From contig JAHWKK010000021.1 of NCBI GenBank assembly GCA_019347945.1, positions 1 to 64,000 of the forward strand: a DNA stretch of 64,000 nucleotides, given 5' to 3'. The translations under genes were made by a program, and so were the position numbers. Origin of the DNA: Acidobacteriota bacterium. Its GTDB lineage: Bacteria; Acidobacteriota; Thermoanaerobaculia; Gp7-AA8; JAHWKK01. Below the pieces are notes generated by a model, which searched no databases, was not told where the DNA came from, and was given only the letters and a program-made list of their open reading frames with translations. Of this stretch, positions 1 through 10,050 are shown piece by piece. Each line of letters begins with the position of its first letter. Within the stretch, counting starts at the first letter, position 1.

Positions 1-507
<507 letters not shown>

Positions 508-656
508 ATCTGTTCGCGAGCCCGAAGGCCCGCAATTCGAGTCTGATTCGTTCCGGCACAGCTGATAACGCTTGCTGTTGCATTCGGAAACATGATTACT
601 TCAATTTGGATCGCTGATGCGATCTCAAAGGAATCACGATGGTCCTACTTCCTATT

Positions 657-672
657 CAGTTTTCAAAGAGCC
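657..672 (-). promoter_or_regulatory. boxA-like antitermination element in the rRNA leader
   Basis: On the minus strand the leader reads GGCTCTTTGAAAACTG, which matches the usual GCTCTTTgAAA boxA core bound by NusB/S10. It lies about 150 bases upstream of the 16S 5' end and downstream of the candidate rRNA promoter, which is the expected order. Confidence 0.65.
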
Positions 673-696
673 AACCCCCGTTCAGAAGGGCCGATC

Positions 697-726
697 ATTC
701 TGTCAGCCCCCGCTTCACGGTGTCAA
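697..726 (-). promoter_or_regulatory. Candidate rRNA promoter
   Basis: The minus strand carries a perfect -35 TTGACA (721-726) and an 18-base spacer to CAGAAT (697-702) as -10, followed by a GC-rich discriminator. Its position upstream of the boxA element and the 16S gene supports it as an rRNA operon promoter. The -10 is imperfect and the spacer is one base long, so the start point is inferred. Confidence 0.6.
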
Positions 727-1095
727 GCGAACACTCCCGACTCAGCCGGGCGTTTTCGCCTGCCCCATGACGCCGAAGCGAGGCATCTAACTCCTCCCCG
801 CTCCCTCGTATTCCTCCCGCCTCGCCAACCGGCGAAATCGAGAAGAATCGGGCTCCGATCTCCAGATTTCAAATGAACAAAATTTCCTGATGCGCAAAGA
901 GTCAAAACAAGCTTGCGGCACCCGAAATTCCAGAAGGCCGTGCCGTCCAATCGACCATTTTCCGGCAGGCCCCCCAGCTAACGGTCCACCCCCTCCCCCT
1001 ATTCCATCGATAGCGTTTTCTACCCCCCTCTTCCGTTCCGCCCCTCGTCTGGAATGTTTCACTCGCCGCGAGGCTTCGGATCGCCGAGGAACCGA
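727..1095. other. Gene-free stretch between rRNA promoter and ispG
   Basis: About 370 bases lie between the divergent rRNA promoter and ispG. Open frames that cross it on both strands (for example the long minus frame from 1776 down to 787) run through ispG in antisense and have no recognisable protein content. I see no tRNA, repeat or clear second promoter; the segment probably holds upstream activating sequence for rRNA and the ispG promoter. Confidence 0.6.
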
Positions 1096-2238
1096 ATGCA
1101 ACGAAAAACCCGCGAAATCACGATCGGATCGACGAAAATCGGTGGGTCCAATCCGATCGCCGTGCAGTCGATGGCCGCCACGCGTACCCGTGACATCGAG
1201 GCGACGATCCGGCAGGTACGCGCCATCGAAGCGGCCGGTGCCGACATCATCCGGATCGCCGTGGATACCCCCGCCGACGTCGAAGCACTTCGCGAGATCC
1301 GCCAGCAGACCTCGGCGAACCTCTCGGTCGATCTCCAGGAGAACTACAAGCTCGCCGCCCGCGTGGCGCCCTTCGTCCAGAAGATCCGCTACAACCCGGG
1401 CCACCTCCATCATCTCGATCGGCAAACGCCCGTTCGCGACAAGGTCGCCTTCATCGTCGACACAGCGGTTACGAACGGCTGCGCGGTGCGCATCGGCGTC
1501 AACTGCGGATCGGTCGATCCGGCCAGAAAGGATCAATACGGGCGCGACGACTCGATCAGCCCGATGGTCGATTCCGCCCTCGAGCACGCCGAAATGCTCG
1601 ACGATCTCGGCTTCGCGAACTACTGCGTATCGCTCAAGGACAGCGATCCGAACAAGGTCATCGAGGCAAACACCAGATTCTCCACCCGCCGCCCGGACGT
1701 CCCCATCCACCTCGGTGTCACCGAGGCGGGACTCCCACCGGACGGCATCATCAAGACTCGAGTGGCTTTCGAGCAACTCATCCCGCAGGGGATCGGTGAC
1801 ACGATCCGCGTTTCGCTCACTCTTCCGTTCGATCAGAAGGGGGAGGAAATCACCGTCGGCCGGCAGATTCTCGCCGACATCGCGGACGGACGCTTCCGAT
1901 CGGTCCCCCGTTTCGTCCAGTCAGGGCTGAACATCATCAGTTGCCCCTCCTGTTCGCGCGTCGAGAACGAGGCGTTCATCGATCTTGCCCACAAGGTGAG
2001 AGAGATCACCACATATGCGAAAGACCACGACGTGACGATCGCAGTGATGGGATGCCGCGTGAACGGTCCGGGCGAAACCGACGATGCGGACCTGGGGATG
2101 TGGTGCGCTCCCAGTTTCGTGAACCTGAAGCGGGGAGAGACGACCATCGGTACGTTCGGCTACGACGAGGTTCTCGACGTCCTCCGGACCGAGCTCGACG
2201 AGCTCATCGCTCGCCGACAGACCGAGGTGAGCGTTTGA
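1096..2238 (+). CDS. ispG: 4-hydroxy-3-methylbut-2-en-1-yl diphosphate synthase (flavodoxin)
   Basis: This is the 380-residue single-barrel bacterial form of IspG/GcpE, which reductively opens methylerythritol cyclodiphosphate to HMBPP in the MEP isoprenoid pathway. The N-terminal TIM barrel starts with the typical [18 protein letters not shown] segment. The C-terminal iron-sulfur domain has Cys283-x2-Cys286 (CPSCSR) and Cys320 in CRVNGPGE, the three ligands of the [4Fe-4S] cluster. The in-frame upstream ATG at 1054 adds 14 atypical residues, so the ATG at 1096 is preferred. The stop overlaps the lspA start by one base (TGATG), so the pair is translationally coupled. Confidence 0.95.
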   Translation: MQRKTREITIGSTKIGGSNPIAVQSMAATRTRDIEATIRQVRAIEAAGADIIRIAVDTPADVEALREIRQQTSANLSVDLQENYKLAARVAPFVQKIRYNPGHLHHLDRQTPVRDKVAFIVDTAVTNGCAVRIGVNCGSVDPARKDQYGRDDSISPMVDSALEHAEMLDDLGFANYCVSLKDSDPNKVIEANTRFSTRRPDVPIHLGVTEAGLPPDGIIKTRVAFEQLIPQGIGDTIRVSLTLPFDQKGEEITVGRQILADIADGRFRSVPRFVQSGLNIISCPSCSRVENEAFIDLAHKVREITTYAKDHDVTIAVMGCRVNGPGETDDADLGMWCAPSFVNLKRGETTIGTFGYDEVLDVLRTELDELIARRQTEVSV

Positions 2239-2771
2239 TGACGAATGCGCGTCTCCGGGGTCTTTTTCTCCTGATTCCCGTCGCCATCATCATTCTGGAT
2301 CAATGGACGAAGGGACTGGTCCTCCGGAATCTCCGCCAGTACCAGGACACGATCGAGGTCATTCCGGGCTTCTTCCGGCTGGTCCACTACAGGAACACCG
2401 GCGCGGCGTTCGGACTCGGGAACGCGTCGGGGAGCAGCCTCGTACCGACCCTGCTGACGGTCGCGGCAATCGGGGTCATGATCTTCGTCATCGTGTACGC
2501 CTGGCGCTCGTCCCCGAACGAGAAGATTCTCCAGACGGCGCTTCATCTCGTAATGGGGGGAGCGGTCGGAAATCTCATCGACCGGTTCCAGCACGGCTCG
2601 GTGATCGATTTCCTCGACGTTTACGTCGTCACCGGAGGCGAGGCTCATCACTGGCCGGCATTCAATGTGGCCGACTCCGCGATCTGCATCGGTATCGGGC
2701 TTCTGATTCTCGACAGTCTCCGCCGGCCCTCGGAGCGAACCGACCGCGTGGCGGATCCGACCCAGACGTGA
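2238..2771 (+). CDS. lspA: Lipoprotein signal peptidase (signal peptidase II)
   Basis: This 177-residue inner-membrane aspartyl protease cleaves the signal peptide of diacylglyceryl-modified prolipoproteins. Four hydrophobic segments are visible. The family motifs DQWTKG near the N-terminus, YRNTGAAFG, GNLIDR with Asp115 and FNVADSAI with Asp146 are all present, giving the catalytic aspartate pair. Its client proteins are plausible in this window: lipobox-bearing proteins begin at 4367 and 50679. It shares a TGATG overlap with ispG and ends 18 bases before the convergent CoA-transferase gene. Confidence 0.96.
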   Translation: MTNARLRGLFLLIPVAIIILDQWTKGLVLRNLRQYQDTIEVIPGFFRLVHYRNTGAAFGLGNASGSSLVPTLLTVAAIGVMIFVIVYAWRSSPNEKILQTALHLVMGGAVGNLIDRFQHGSVIDFLDVYVVTGGEAHHWPAFNVADSAICIGIGLLILDSLRRPSERTDRVADPTQT

Positions 2772-2789
2772 GGTGGCCGCTTCCGCCCG

Positions 2790-3446
2790 TCAGACGTCGA
2801 TGACGGTCGGCTCGCCCTCGACGATCAGTGCGGGCTCGGTCAACTTCTGCACCTCGTCCACCGAGACGCCGGGCGCGACTTCCACGAGCTTCAACCCTCG
2901 TTCAGTCACATCGAGAACGCAATAGTCGGTGATCACACGATCCACGCACGCGACCCCGGTCAGCGGGAGCGAGCATTCGTTCAGAATCTTCATCTCTCCC
3001 TTTCGCGTGACATGCTCCATTGCGACCACCACCCGCTTCGCTCCGGCGACGAGGTCCATCGCCCCGCCCATCCCTTTGACCATCTTGCCGGGAACCATCC
3101 AGTTGGCGATGTCCCCGCTACCGGACACCTGCATCGCTCCAAGGATCGTGAGATCGATCTTCCCTCCTCGAATCATCGCAAAGGAATCGGCGGAGGAAAA
3201 AAACGCGGCACCCGGTATGACGGTCACCGTCTGCTTTCCGGCGTTGATCAGATCCGCGTCGACCTCGTCCTCTTTCGGAAACGGGCCCATCCCGAGGATC
3301 CCGTTCTCCGACTGGAGGATCACGTCCATCCCATCGGGAATGTAGTTGGCGACCAGGGTCGGCATCCCGATCCCGAGGTTCACGTAATAGCCGTCCCTCA
3401 GCTCTCTGGCCGCCCGCCGGACGATCTGGTCACGATCAAGCGGCAT
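2790..3446 (-). CDS. scoB: 3-oxoacid CoA-transferase subunit B
   Basis: This 218-residue beta subunit of a succinyl-CoA:3-ketoacid (acetoacetate-type) CoA-transferase has the catalytic glutamate at Glu47 in [10 protein letters not shown], the residue that forms the glutamyl-CoA thioester. [11 protein letters not shown] and [12 protein letters not shown] are also family hallmarks. The alpha subunit lies 83 bases upstream on the same strand. The exact acyl substrate (succinyl-CoA with acetoacetate, or another 3-oxo acid) cannot be told from the sequence. A thiolase gene nearby fits ketone-body or amino-acid-derived acetoacetyl-CoA metabolism. Confidence 0.92.
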   Translation of the reverse strand: MPLDRDQIVRRAARELRDGYYVNLGIGMPTLVANYIPDGMDVILQSENGILGMGPFPKEDEVDADLINAGKQTVTVIPGAAFFSSADSFAMIRGGKIDLTILGAMQVSGSGDIANWMVPGKMVKGMGGAMDLVAGAKRVVVAMEHVTRKGEMKILNECSLPLTGVACVDRVITDYCVLDVTERGLKLVEVAPGVSVDEVQKLTEPALIVEGEPTVIDV

Positions 3447-3529
3447 GTGACGCCTCGCTATCGAACGGCCACCGGATTCCGCGAGGGACGACCCGGTTCA
3501 GTCTGGCGCTCCCTGTTCTCGACATCGGC

Positions 3530-4222
3530 TCAGCTCCTCACCGTCCGCTGTTCGATCCGTTTCTCCCGGGGAGCAACGATCAGTCGATGGACATAGATCC
3601 CGGGCACATGGACGAAGTCGGGATCGATCTCCCCGACCTCGACGAGCTCTTCGACCTCGGCAATACAGATTTTTCCGGCGGTGGCGGCCATGGGATTGAA
3701 GTTCCGGGCCGTCTTGCGAAAAATGAGATTTCCCATCCGGTCGGCTTTCCACGCCGCCACGAGCGAAAAGTCTCCGACGATTCCGCGCTCGAGGACGTAA
3801 TGTTTTCCATCGAACTCGCGAGTCTCTTTCCCCTCGGCGACGACCGTTCCATAGCCGGCAGGCGTGTAGAAGGCCGGAATCCCCGCGCCACCCGCCCGCA
3901 TCCGCTCGGCGAGGGTTCCCTGAGGAACGAACTCGACCTCGAGCTCTCCCTCGAGATATTGCCGGGCGAACTCGTCATTCTCACCGACGTACGATGAGAC
4001 CATCTTCCGGATCTGGCGCGTCTGGAGCAGCAGGCCCAATCCCCAATCGTCGACACCGGCGTTGTTCGAGACACAGGTTAGGTCTTTTGCACCGAGCTCG
4101 ACGATCGCCGCAATGAGGTTTTCGGGGATTCCGTTCAGGCCAAAGCCACCGACGACGAGTGTCGCACCATCGCGGAGATCGGCCACGGCTTCCTTCGCGG
4201 ATCCGACGAGTTTGTCGATCAT
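3530..4222 (-). CDS. scoA: 3-oxoacid CoA-transferase subunit A
   Basis: The 230-residue alpha subunit partners the downstream beta subunit. The N-terminus carries the glycine-rich CoA-binding segment [19 protein letters not shown], and [15 protein letters not shown] and [20 protein letters not shown] are typical family sequences. A -10-like TATAAG with TG extension ends seven bases before the ATG and no Shine-Dalgarno sequence precedes it, so the transcript is probably leaderless. The gap of 83 bases to the beta subunit is long for coupling but no terminator is visible there. Confidence 0.93.
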   Translation of the reverse strand: MIDKLVGSAKEAVADLRDGATLVVGGFGLNGIPENLIAAIVELGAKDLTCVSNNAGVDDWGLGLLLQTRQIRKMVSSYVGENDEFARQYLEGELEVEFVPQGTLAERMRAGGAGIPAFYTPAGYGTVVAEGKETREFDGKHYVLERGIVGDFSLVAAWKADRMGNLIFRKTARNFNPMAATAGKICIAEVEELVEVGEIDPDFVHVPGIYVHRLIVAPREKRIEQRTVRS

Positions 4223-4229
4223 CGGGCCG

Positions 4230-4235
4230 CTTATA
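4230..4235 (-). promoter_or_regulatory. -10 element for scoA (leaderless-type)
   Basis: The minus strand reads TGATATAAG, an extended -10 (TGn plus TATAAG), with seven bases between it and the scoA ATG at 4222. That spacing would put the transcription start at or next to the A of the ATG. No convincing -35 hexamer was found. Confidence 0.5.
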
Positions 4236-4366
4236 TCACAGTGATTCCGTCCCGAAGAGAGGACGACATGTCCTTGTTCGAGGGCAAAAGCGAGGGTCGA
4301 ACGCTCAACGGCCGGGCCAGCGGGCGGGTAATTCGTTTGCTATTACGGCTCTCGGAGGGAGTTGCC

Positions 4367-4876
4367 ATGACCGGAATCTCGTATCGAGCTTCATTGGTAA
4401 TCATCACCCTGTTTACGATCGCATGCGTCCCCGGAGCAGGCTCGATCGCCAGCGACGACGTTTCCATCGCCGGCGTCACCGGGAGCGCGACAGACTTCGG
4501 TGAACATCTCGACCTCACCGTGATCCAGACGGCATGGCCGGTCCCGGGGGTGGACGGGGAAGTCAGCGTCCCCTTCGAGCTCACGATGTCCAATCGAACC
4601 GGTGAACTGCTCGAGATCACCCGGGTCACGATGTCGAGCGTCGGTGAAGGCCGCTACCGCATACTCCGAACATCGAGACCGATCGAGGAGTCGCTCGAAG
4701 GTGGTGAAACGTCCACTGTCGATTACTGGGCGAGAGCATCGGTCGTGGGTAGCTCCACCCGAGAGCCTTTGCTGCTGAGGGTCGTCGTCGTGTACGAAAA
4801 GAGGGATCAGAGCTTCGAGGAAGTCTACAGCGTCCGATCGGGGCATCGCTTAGCGGGCGAGATTCCGATCGACTGA
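4367..4876 (+). CDS. Putative lipoprotein of unknown function
   Basis: The 169-residue product starts with a short signal peptide and a lipobox (TLFTIAC, Cys20), so it is predicted to be lipid-anchored after processing by LspA. The mature part is rich in beta-strand-like alternation and hydroxyl residues (for example SVPFELTMSNRTGELLEITRVTM), resembling an immunoglobulin-like or CARDB-like fold, but I do not recognise the family. The ATG at 4367 is chosen over the upstream frame start at 4241 because a GGAGGGAG ribosome site sits just ahead of it and the signal peptide begins there. Confidence 0.7.
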   Translation: MTGISYRASLVIITLFTIACVPGAGSIASDDVSIAGVTGSATDFGEHLDLTVIQTAWPVPGVDGEVSVPFELTMSNRTGELLEITRVTMSSVGEGRYRILRTSRPIEESLEGGETSTVDYWARASVVGSSTREPLLLRVVVVYEKRDQSFEEVYSVRSGHRLAGEIPID

Positions 4877-4904
4877 AGTTAGCCGCAACGCCTCCCGTAG
4901 GATC

Positions 4905-6083
4905 TCAGACCATTTCGACGATCATCGACGTCGCTTCTCCGCCCCCGTTGCAGATTGCCACCATGCCGCGCTTCAGGCCGCGCTCTTCGAGGGCGTGAAT
5001 CAGGGTAACGAGGATTCGCGCTCCGCTCGCCCCGATCGGATGGCCGATGGCGACCGCGCCTCCATGGACATTCAGCTTTTCGTGCGGGATCTTCGCATCC
5101 TTCATCGCTGCCATCGCGACGGCCGCGAATGCCTCGTTGACTTCGACCAGATCGATGTCGTCGATCGACAGACCGCTCTTGTCCAGGATCTTCCGAATCG
5201 CGCCCCCCGGAGCTGTCGTGAACCATTCGGGCTCCTGGGACATCGTCGCCTGCGCGACGATTCTGGCCATCGGCTTCAGATCTTTCTCTTTCGCATGCTC
5301 GTCCGAGCAGATTACGAGGGCCGCGGCGCCGTCACTGATCTTGGATGAGTTCGCCGCGGTGACGCTTCCGCCGTCCGGCTTGAAAGCGGGGCGGAGTCTA
5401 CCCATCTTGTCGAGTGGAGCTGCGAAGGGTTCCTCGTCGTCGGTAACGGTCGTCGTCCCCTTGCGGCCCTCGATCTCGACGACCGCGATCTCCTTCCGGA
5501 ACCTGCCGTCCCTGACCGCGGACTGCGCCCGCTGATACGACTCGAGAGAAAACGCGTCCTGTTCCTCGCGCGAAAAGGAATACTTGTCGACGCAGGCTTC
5601 GGCGCACGCTCCCATGTGCTTATCGCCGTATGGATCCCACAGCCCGTCATGAATCATCAGGTCGAGGGCTTTCGCATTGCCCATCCGGAATCCGTCGCGG
5701 GCTCCCGGCAGCGCATAGGGCGCATTGGACATCGATTCCATGCCGCCCGCGACCGCGAGGTCGTACTCTCCGAGCCGGATGTCGTTGGCCGCCATCATCA
5801 CGGCCTTCAGTCCCGAACTGCAGACCTTGTTCACGGTGACGGCGCCGGCCGAGGTGGGGATTCCGGCTCCGATCGCGGCCTGCCGTGCGGGCGCCTGACC
5901 TGCTCCCGCCTGCAGCACCTGTCCCATGATGACTTCCTGAACGTCCCCCGAGGAGACACCGGCGTTCTGGAGAGCGCATTCGATCGCAATCGAGCCGAGC
6001 TCGGTTGCGGATTTGGGGGCCAGAGCTCCCTGGAATGATCCGATCGGCGTGCGCGCTCCACCGAGAATTAAGATGCTTTTCAT
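4905..6083 (-). CDS. Acetyl-CoA acetyltransferase (thiolase II type)
   Basis: The 392-residue protein matches biosynthetic/degradative thiolases that interconvert two acetyl-CoA and acetoacetyl-CoA. The acyl-accepting Cys88 lies in VNKVCSSGLKAV, the histidine in GGAVAIGHPIGASGAR, and the second cysteine in AICNGGGEATSM. The start at 6083 (MKSILILGGARTPIG) is preceded on the minus strand by AGGAG at good spacing; the longer open frame up to 6335 has no family similarity. It lies near the CoA-transferase pair, and the product acetoacetyl-CoA would be that enzyme's partner metabolite. Confidence 0.94.
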   Translation of the reverse strand: MKSILILGGARTPIGSFQGALAPKSATELGSIAIECALQNAGVSSGDVQEVIMGQVLQAGAGQAPARQAAIGAGIPTSAGAVTVNKVCSSGLKAVMMAANDIRLGEYDLAVAGGMESMSNAPYALPGARDGFRMGNAKALDLMIHDGLWDPYGDKHMGACAEACVDKYSFSREEQDAFSLESYQRAQSAVRDGRFRKEIAVVEIEGRKGTTTVTDDEEPFAAPLDKMGRLRPAFKPDGGSVTAANSSKISDGAAALVICSDEHAKEKDLKPMARIVAQATMSQEPEWFTTAPGGAIRKILDKSGLSIDDIDLVEVNEAFAAVAMAAMKDAKIPHEKLNVHGGAVAIGHPIGASGARILVTLIHALEERGLKRGMVAICNGGGEATSMIVEMV

Positions 6084-6210
6084 CTGGTCGACTCCTTGAT
6101 CAATTTGCCGCACCTTCGCCAAGTCCCTTCCCCTCCACTCCCATTCCCGAGCGAACGCACTCGCGTGGCTTCTCGCGCCACCCCGCTCTGTTCTATGATG
6201 GAGCAACGCC

Positions 6211-6265
6211 GCCGGGCTCGGGTGTTTCGGTGCACCAGCCCGGGCCGGGCCGAGGCCCGCCGGGA
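6211..6265 (+). promoter_or_regulatory. GC-rich double hairpin in the lysine aminotransferase leader
   Basis: CCGGGCT (6212-6218) pairs with AGCCCGG (6237-6243), with an inner GGTG/CACC stem around a TTTCGG loop, and a second GC-rich palindrome (gggccgaggccc) follows directly. The structures lie in the approximately 235-base divergent spacer between thiolase and the aminotransferase gene. No U-tract follows, so this is not a classic terminator; a structured 5' leader is possible. Confidence 0.35.
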
Positions 6266-6318
6266 TCAATCGATCCGACCTTTTCGCAGGCGGCAATCCA
6301 TTCCGAGGGTGAAACGAA

Positions 6319-7665
6319 ATGACAATTACCACCACGATGTCCCAGAGGCTGACGATCGCGCCTCAACAGGTCCACGAGACGCTCGCCACGCACATGCTCG
6401 CCGACGGTTACGACATCGTCATGGATCTCGATCAATCCCAGGGATCCTGGCTGTTCGACGCGAAACGGAATGAGCGCGTGCTCGACTTCTTCTCCAATTT
6501 CGCGTCGATGCCGATCGGCTACAACCATCCGAGTCTCGACAATCCTCAATTTCGGGACCGGATCGCGACTGCCGCCCTGAACAAGCCGGCCAACTCCGAT
6601 CTCTACACGACCCAGATGGCGGAATTCGTCGAAACGTTCGCCCGCGTCGCCGTTCCGTCTCCGTTCAACAAGCACATGTTCTTCATCGAGGGTGGAGCGC
6701 TGGCCGTCGAAAACGCTCTCAAGGCTGCCTTCGACTGGAAGGTTCGAAAGAACCTCAGCCGCGGGCTCCCCGAAACGACCGGATCCAGAGTTCTTCATCT
6801 GAAAGAGGCCTTCCACGGACGGACCGGCTACACCCTTTCGCTGACCAACACGGCCGACCCGAGAAAGACTCAGTATTTTCCAAAGTTCGACTGGCCCAGG
6901 ATCGACAATCCGAAGATGCGCTTTCCGATGACCGAGCGCGTCACGGCGGAAGTCGCCGCGGCCGAACAAAAGGCGATCGCGCAGGCGAAAGCCGCGATCA
7001 CCGAGCATCCCAACGACATCGCCGCGCTCATCCTCGAGCCGATTCAGGGCGAGGGTGGAGACAATCATTTCCGGCCCGAGTTCATGAAGGCTCTCCGTCA
7101 GCTTTGCGACGAGAACGAGATCATTCTGATTTTCGACGAGATTCAGACCGGGCTCGGGCTGACCGGGACAATGTGGGCTTTCCAGCAGCTCGAGGTCGAG
7201 CCCGACATGTTCTGTTTCGGCAAGAAGACACAGGTATGCGGGTTCGCTTCGAACGAGCGGATCTTCGACATCGACAAAAACGTGTTCACCGTCTCCTCCC
7301 GGATCAACTCCACCTGGGGAGGCAACCTCACCGACATGGTCCGCTCACAGCGTTATCTCGAGGTCATTGACGAGGAGAACCTGGTCGAGAACGCCGCTTC
7401 CGTCGGGAAGTTCATACTGGACCGCCTGGCCGGCATGGCCGGTGACGAAGCCGCCGGAATTTCCAACGTTCGCGGCCGCGGTCTGATGATCGCGTTCGAT
7501 CTCGCGTCGGGCGAGCAGCGGGATCAGCTGCTTGAGAAGCTCGAAAAGAAAGGTCTGCTGGTCCTCGGCTCGGGGGAGCGCTCCATCCGGTTTCGCCCTC
7601 ACCTGATCGTGACGGAAGAAGAGGCCTCGGAGGCGCTGGTCCGTCTCGAACAGGCCATCGGCTGA
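6319..7665 (+). CDS. lat: L-lysine 6-transaminase
   Basis: This 448-residue class III PLP aminotransferase removes the epsilon-amino group of lysine, giving 2-aminoadipate 6-semialdehyde. The length and the sequence around the PLP lysine (FGKKTQVCGF, Lys302/Lys303) match the actinobacterial Lat group, as do FNKHMFFIEGGALAVENALK, HGRTGYTLSLTNT and LEPIQGEGGDNHF. The start follows a GAGGGTG ribosome site. Neighbouring thiolase and CoA-transferase genes are compatible with lysine breakdown, but the downstream semialdehyde dehydrogenase is not in the window. Confidence 0.93.
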   Translation: MTITTTMSQRLTIAPQQVHETLATHMLADGYDIVMDLDQSQGSWLFDAKRNERVLDFFSNFASMPIGYNHPSLDNPQFRDRIATAALNKPANSDLYTTQMAEFVETFARVAVPSPFNKHMFFIEGGALAVENALKAAFDWKVRKNLSRGLPETTGSRVLHLKEAFHGRTGYTLSLTNTADPRKTQYFPKFDWPRIDNPKMRFPMTERVTAEVAAAEQKAIAQAKAAITEHPNDIAALILEPIQGEGGDNHFRPEFMKALRQLCDENEIILIFDEIQTGLGLTGTMWAFQQLEVEPDMFCFGKKTQVCGFASNERIFDIDKNVFTVSSRINSTWGGNLTDMVRSQRYLEVIDEENLVENAASVGKFILDRLAGMAGDEAAGISNVRGRGLMIAFDLASGEQRDQLLEKLEKKGLLVLGSGERSIRFRPHLIVTEEEASEALVRLEQAIG

Positions 7666-7680
7666 AGTCGTCCGAAGATT

Positions 7681-10050
7681 TCAGGAAAGCTTTGCCATCA
7701 CCGCCGTCAGGTCGCTGAATTGCCATGGCTTGATCAGCAGGGCCACCGAGGAGTCGCCTTCGACGAACGAGACTCGATCCTCGGTTCCATGGCCGGTCGA
7801 AAAAACGACCTTCTGACCGGGCCGCTCTGCCCGAATCTCATGGAAGAGCTCGACTCCGTCGTAGTCGGGAAGTCCGATGTCGATGATCACGAACTGCGGA
7901 TTCGTTGCGATGATCTCGCCGGTGGCACCTGTTCCTCTGTCGAGCGCGACCACCTCGAACCCTTCCATCTTCAGGAGTGTCGAGATTCCCGCGCGGACGG
8001 CCGCATCATCTTCGATCAGTACCACGCTGGTTCCCTGCTGAGGCTCGGAGAGAGAGTCCTTCCCTGCGGCGAATGAAGGGAAGATCAGGTGGACCGTCGT
8101 CCCATGACCCGGCCGACTGGAGACCTCCACCGACGCATCATGCTCGCGCAAAACGTGATGGACCCAGGTGAGCCCGAGACCCTTCCCCCTGGCGAGTCGT
8201 GTCGTATAGAGAGGATCGAAGATGTTCTCGAGATGTTTCTTTTCGATACCGGTGCCGGTATCAGAGATTCGAATGACGACCTCGTTCTCTCCGTAGGGGG
8301 GCGTTGCGGCATCAAACGTGAGCCGGCCGCCCTCGGGCATTGCCGCGACCGCGTTGGCGGCAATCTCTTCGAAGATCGTCCCGAGCCTGGAGGGGTCGAA
8401 CCAGATCGACACGGGATTCCGTGGAGGCAGCATGACGAGCTCGATATCGGAGGGAAGAACAGCCCGGATGTCCGCTTCGAGCTGGGGAAAGAGCTCCTCC
8501 ACCCGAATCTCGGCCGGTCGTGATTCGGCGGGACTTGCCTGGCTCTGAATCACACGAGTCAGCGATCTCCCCCGATCCACGGCCTCCCGGATCCTGTCCA
8601 GGGCCTCGCTCGACCTCCCGCTGGTCTCTGTGCGTACGATCACTTCGACCTGGGGGAGAATCGCCATCAGGATGTTGTTGAACTCGTGAGCGATCGTGAT
8701 GGCGGCATGACCGAGTCCCGATACACGGTTCGCGCGGCGGAGTTGTCGTTCGAGCCGGACACGATTCGTCACGTCCCGAAGATCCACGAGAATGCCGCCG
8801 ATGAGGGGATCATCGAGCAGGTTTCGTGTGACGCCCTCGACCCATCTCCAGCCGCCCCGGGCACGCCGGATCTGACTTTCGGTCGTTGCGATCTCCTTTC
8901 CGGCGAGCAATTGCCCGAGATCCGCCTTCACCAGTTCACGGTGCTCGGGGTTCACCAGGTCGAGAGCAAACTTGCCGATCAGTTCCTCCGGTCGAAACCC
9001 GAGCATCGGTTCGCAAGCCTGGCTGATGTAGGTAATGTTGAAATTGCGATCGAGCAGGAGAATGACGTCCGACGAGCTGTCGATCAGAGTTCGCGCCCGG
9101 AGCTCGCTCGATCGCAGTTTTTCGGCCATTCTGCGAACATCGGTTTCGTCCGAGACCGCCCCGACGAGCTTCACTGCCGTCCCTGCCTCATTGCGGAGCA
9201 CTCTCCACCGACTGCCGACATACGCATATTCTCCGCACTTCATGCGGATACGGTAGGCATTCTCGAAGCTGGTCCGACCCTCGGACTTCAGGCTTTCGAC
9301 GAACGATTCGCGAACGACCGGGAGGTCGTCCGGATGGATCAGCTCTTCGAAGCGCGTCACGGTTCTTTCGATTTCCCCCGGCCGGTAACCGAGGATCTCG
9401 TAAAACGCCTGGTTCCACCAGACACTGCCTTCGCCGACGTCGACTTCGAAAATGATGTCGCGTGCAGCGAGTGAAGCGTTGCGAAACCTCTGCTCGGCAG
9501 CCTGGAGCGCGAGAGTCTGACGGTGTCTGATCAGGCCACTCAGGATCACTGCGGCGAGAGCGCTGAGGCGCTCCACGTCGCGCCGCTTCCATCTTCTCCG
9601 CTCTCGTACCATGTCCAGGCCGAGAAAACCCAGCGGTTCACCCGCGTGAACTGCGGGGACGACGACACGGGAGGCGACTCCCTGCTGCTCGAACAGCTCA
9701 AATTCCTCCACGGCCTCGGGATCCGGTTTCCCGACATCGGGAATGACGACAGACTCGCCGTCGAGAATCCTCCGGGAAAGCCAGGGGATTCGGTCGCGCG
9801 CCATCTCCCGGCTCAGATCAGGGATGGGCCCGACGTCTTCGGCAGTCCACTGGTGTGCGCTGTTTCCGGCTTCGCCGTTTTTCGAAACGAGGACCGCGTA
9901 GACGCGATCCACCTTCATGAACGAGCCGATCAGACCGAGGGCGTCGTTGATCGCCCGATCGAAGCGAGACGGCTCGACCATGGCCAGACTCGTCGCGAGC
10001 TCCGCGACCAGCTCCACGAACGAGCGCTCGTTCCGCGCCATCCGGATCAC
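7681..10050 (-). CDS. Hybrid sensor histidine kinase (GAF-PAS-PAS-HisKA-HATPase-REC)
   Basis: The 789-residue protein lacks membrane segments. A GAF domain covers about residues 1-175, two PAS/PAC domains about 185-310 and 315-435. The H-box IAHEFNNILMAI sits near residue 460, followed by an ATPase domain with ISDTGTGIEKKHL and GKGLGLTWV. A C-terminal receiver domain has VVLIEDDA, the phospho-acceptor in IIDIGLPDYDG (near residue 720) and the KPW lysine. The start overlaps the stop of the upstream kinase by four bases (ATGA). No DNA-binding output partner is encoded nearby, so phosphoflow may end in the attached receiver or a distant regulator. Confidence 0.9.
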   Translation of the reverse strand: MIRMARNERSFVELVAELATSLAMVEPSRFDRAINDALGLIGSFMKVDRVYAVLVSKNGEAGNSAHQWTAEDVGPIPDLSREMARDRIPWLSRRILDGESVVIPDVGKPDPEAVEEFELFEQQGVASRVVVPAVHAGEPLGFLGLDMVRERRRWKRRDVERLSALAAVILSGLIRHRQTLALQAAEQRFRNASLAARDIIFEVDVGEGSVWWNQAFYEILGYRPGEIERTVTRFEELIHPDDLPVVRESFVESLKSEGRTSFENAYRIRMKCGEYAYVGSRWRVLRNEAGTAVKLVGAVSDETDVRRMAEKLRSSELRARTLIDSSSDVILLLDRNFNITYISQACEPMLGFRPEELIGKFALDLVNPEHRELVKADLGQLLAGKEIATTESQIRRARGGWRWVEGVTRNLLDDPLIGGILVDLRDVTNRVRLERQLRRANRVSGLGHAAITIAHEFNNILMAILPQVEVIVRTETSGRSSEALDRIREAVDRGRSLTRVIQSQASPAESRPAEIRVEELFPQLEADIRAVLPSDIELVMLPPRNPVSIWFDPSRLGTIFEEIAANAVAAMPEGGRLTFDAATPPYGENEVVIRISDTGTGIEKKHLENIFDPLYTTRLARGKGLGLTWVHHVLREHDASVEVSSRPGHGTTVHLIFPSFAAGKDSLSEPQQGTSVVLIEDDAAVRAGISTLLKMEGFEVVALDRGTGATGEIIATNPQFVIIDIGLPDYDGVELFHEIRAERPGQKVVFSTGHGTEDRVSFVEGDSSVALLIKPWQFSDLTAVMAKLS

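Noticed and set aside
787-1776. Long open frame on the minus strand over ispG, and comparable long antisense frames at 27756-29258, 38386-39714, 40719-42215 and 56807-57934
   Set aside because: Each runs opposite to a well-recognised gene in a GC-rich genome where antisense frames stay open by codon bias, and the translations are low-complexity Arg/Asp/Gly-rich without motifs.
6084-6318. Lysine riboswitch before the lysine aminotransferase
   Set aside because: The spacer is too short for the roughly 180-base aptamer plus promoter, and none of the conserved L-box elements were found.
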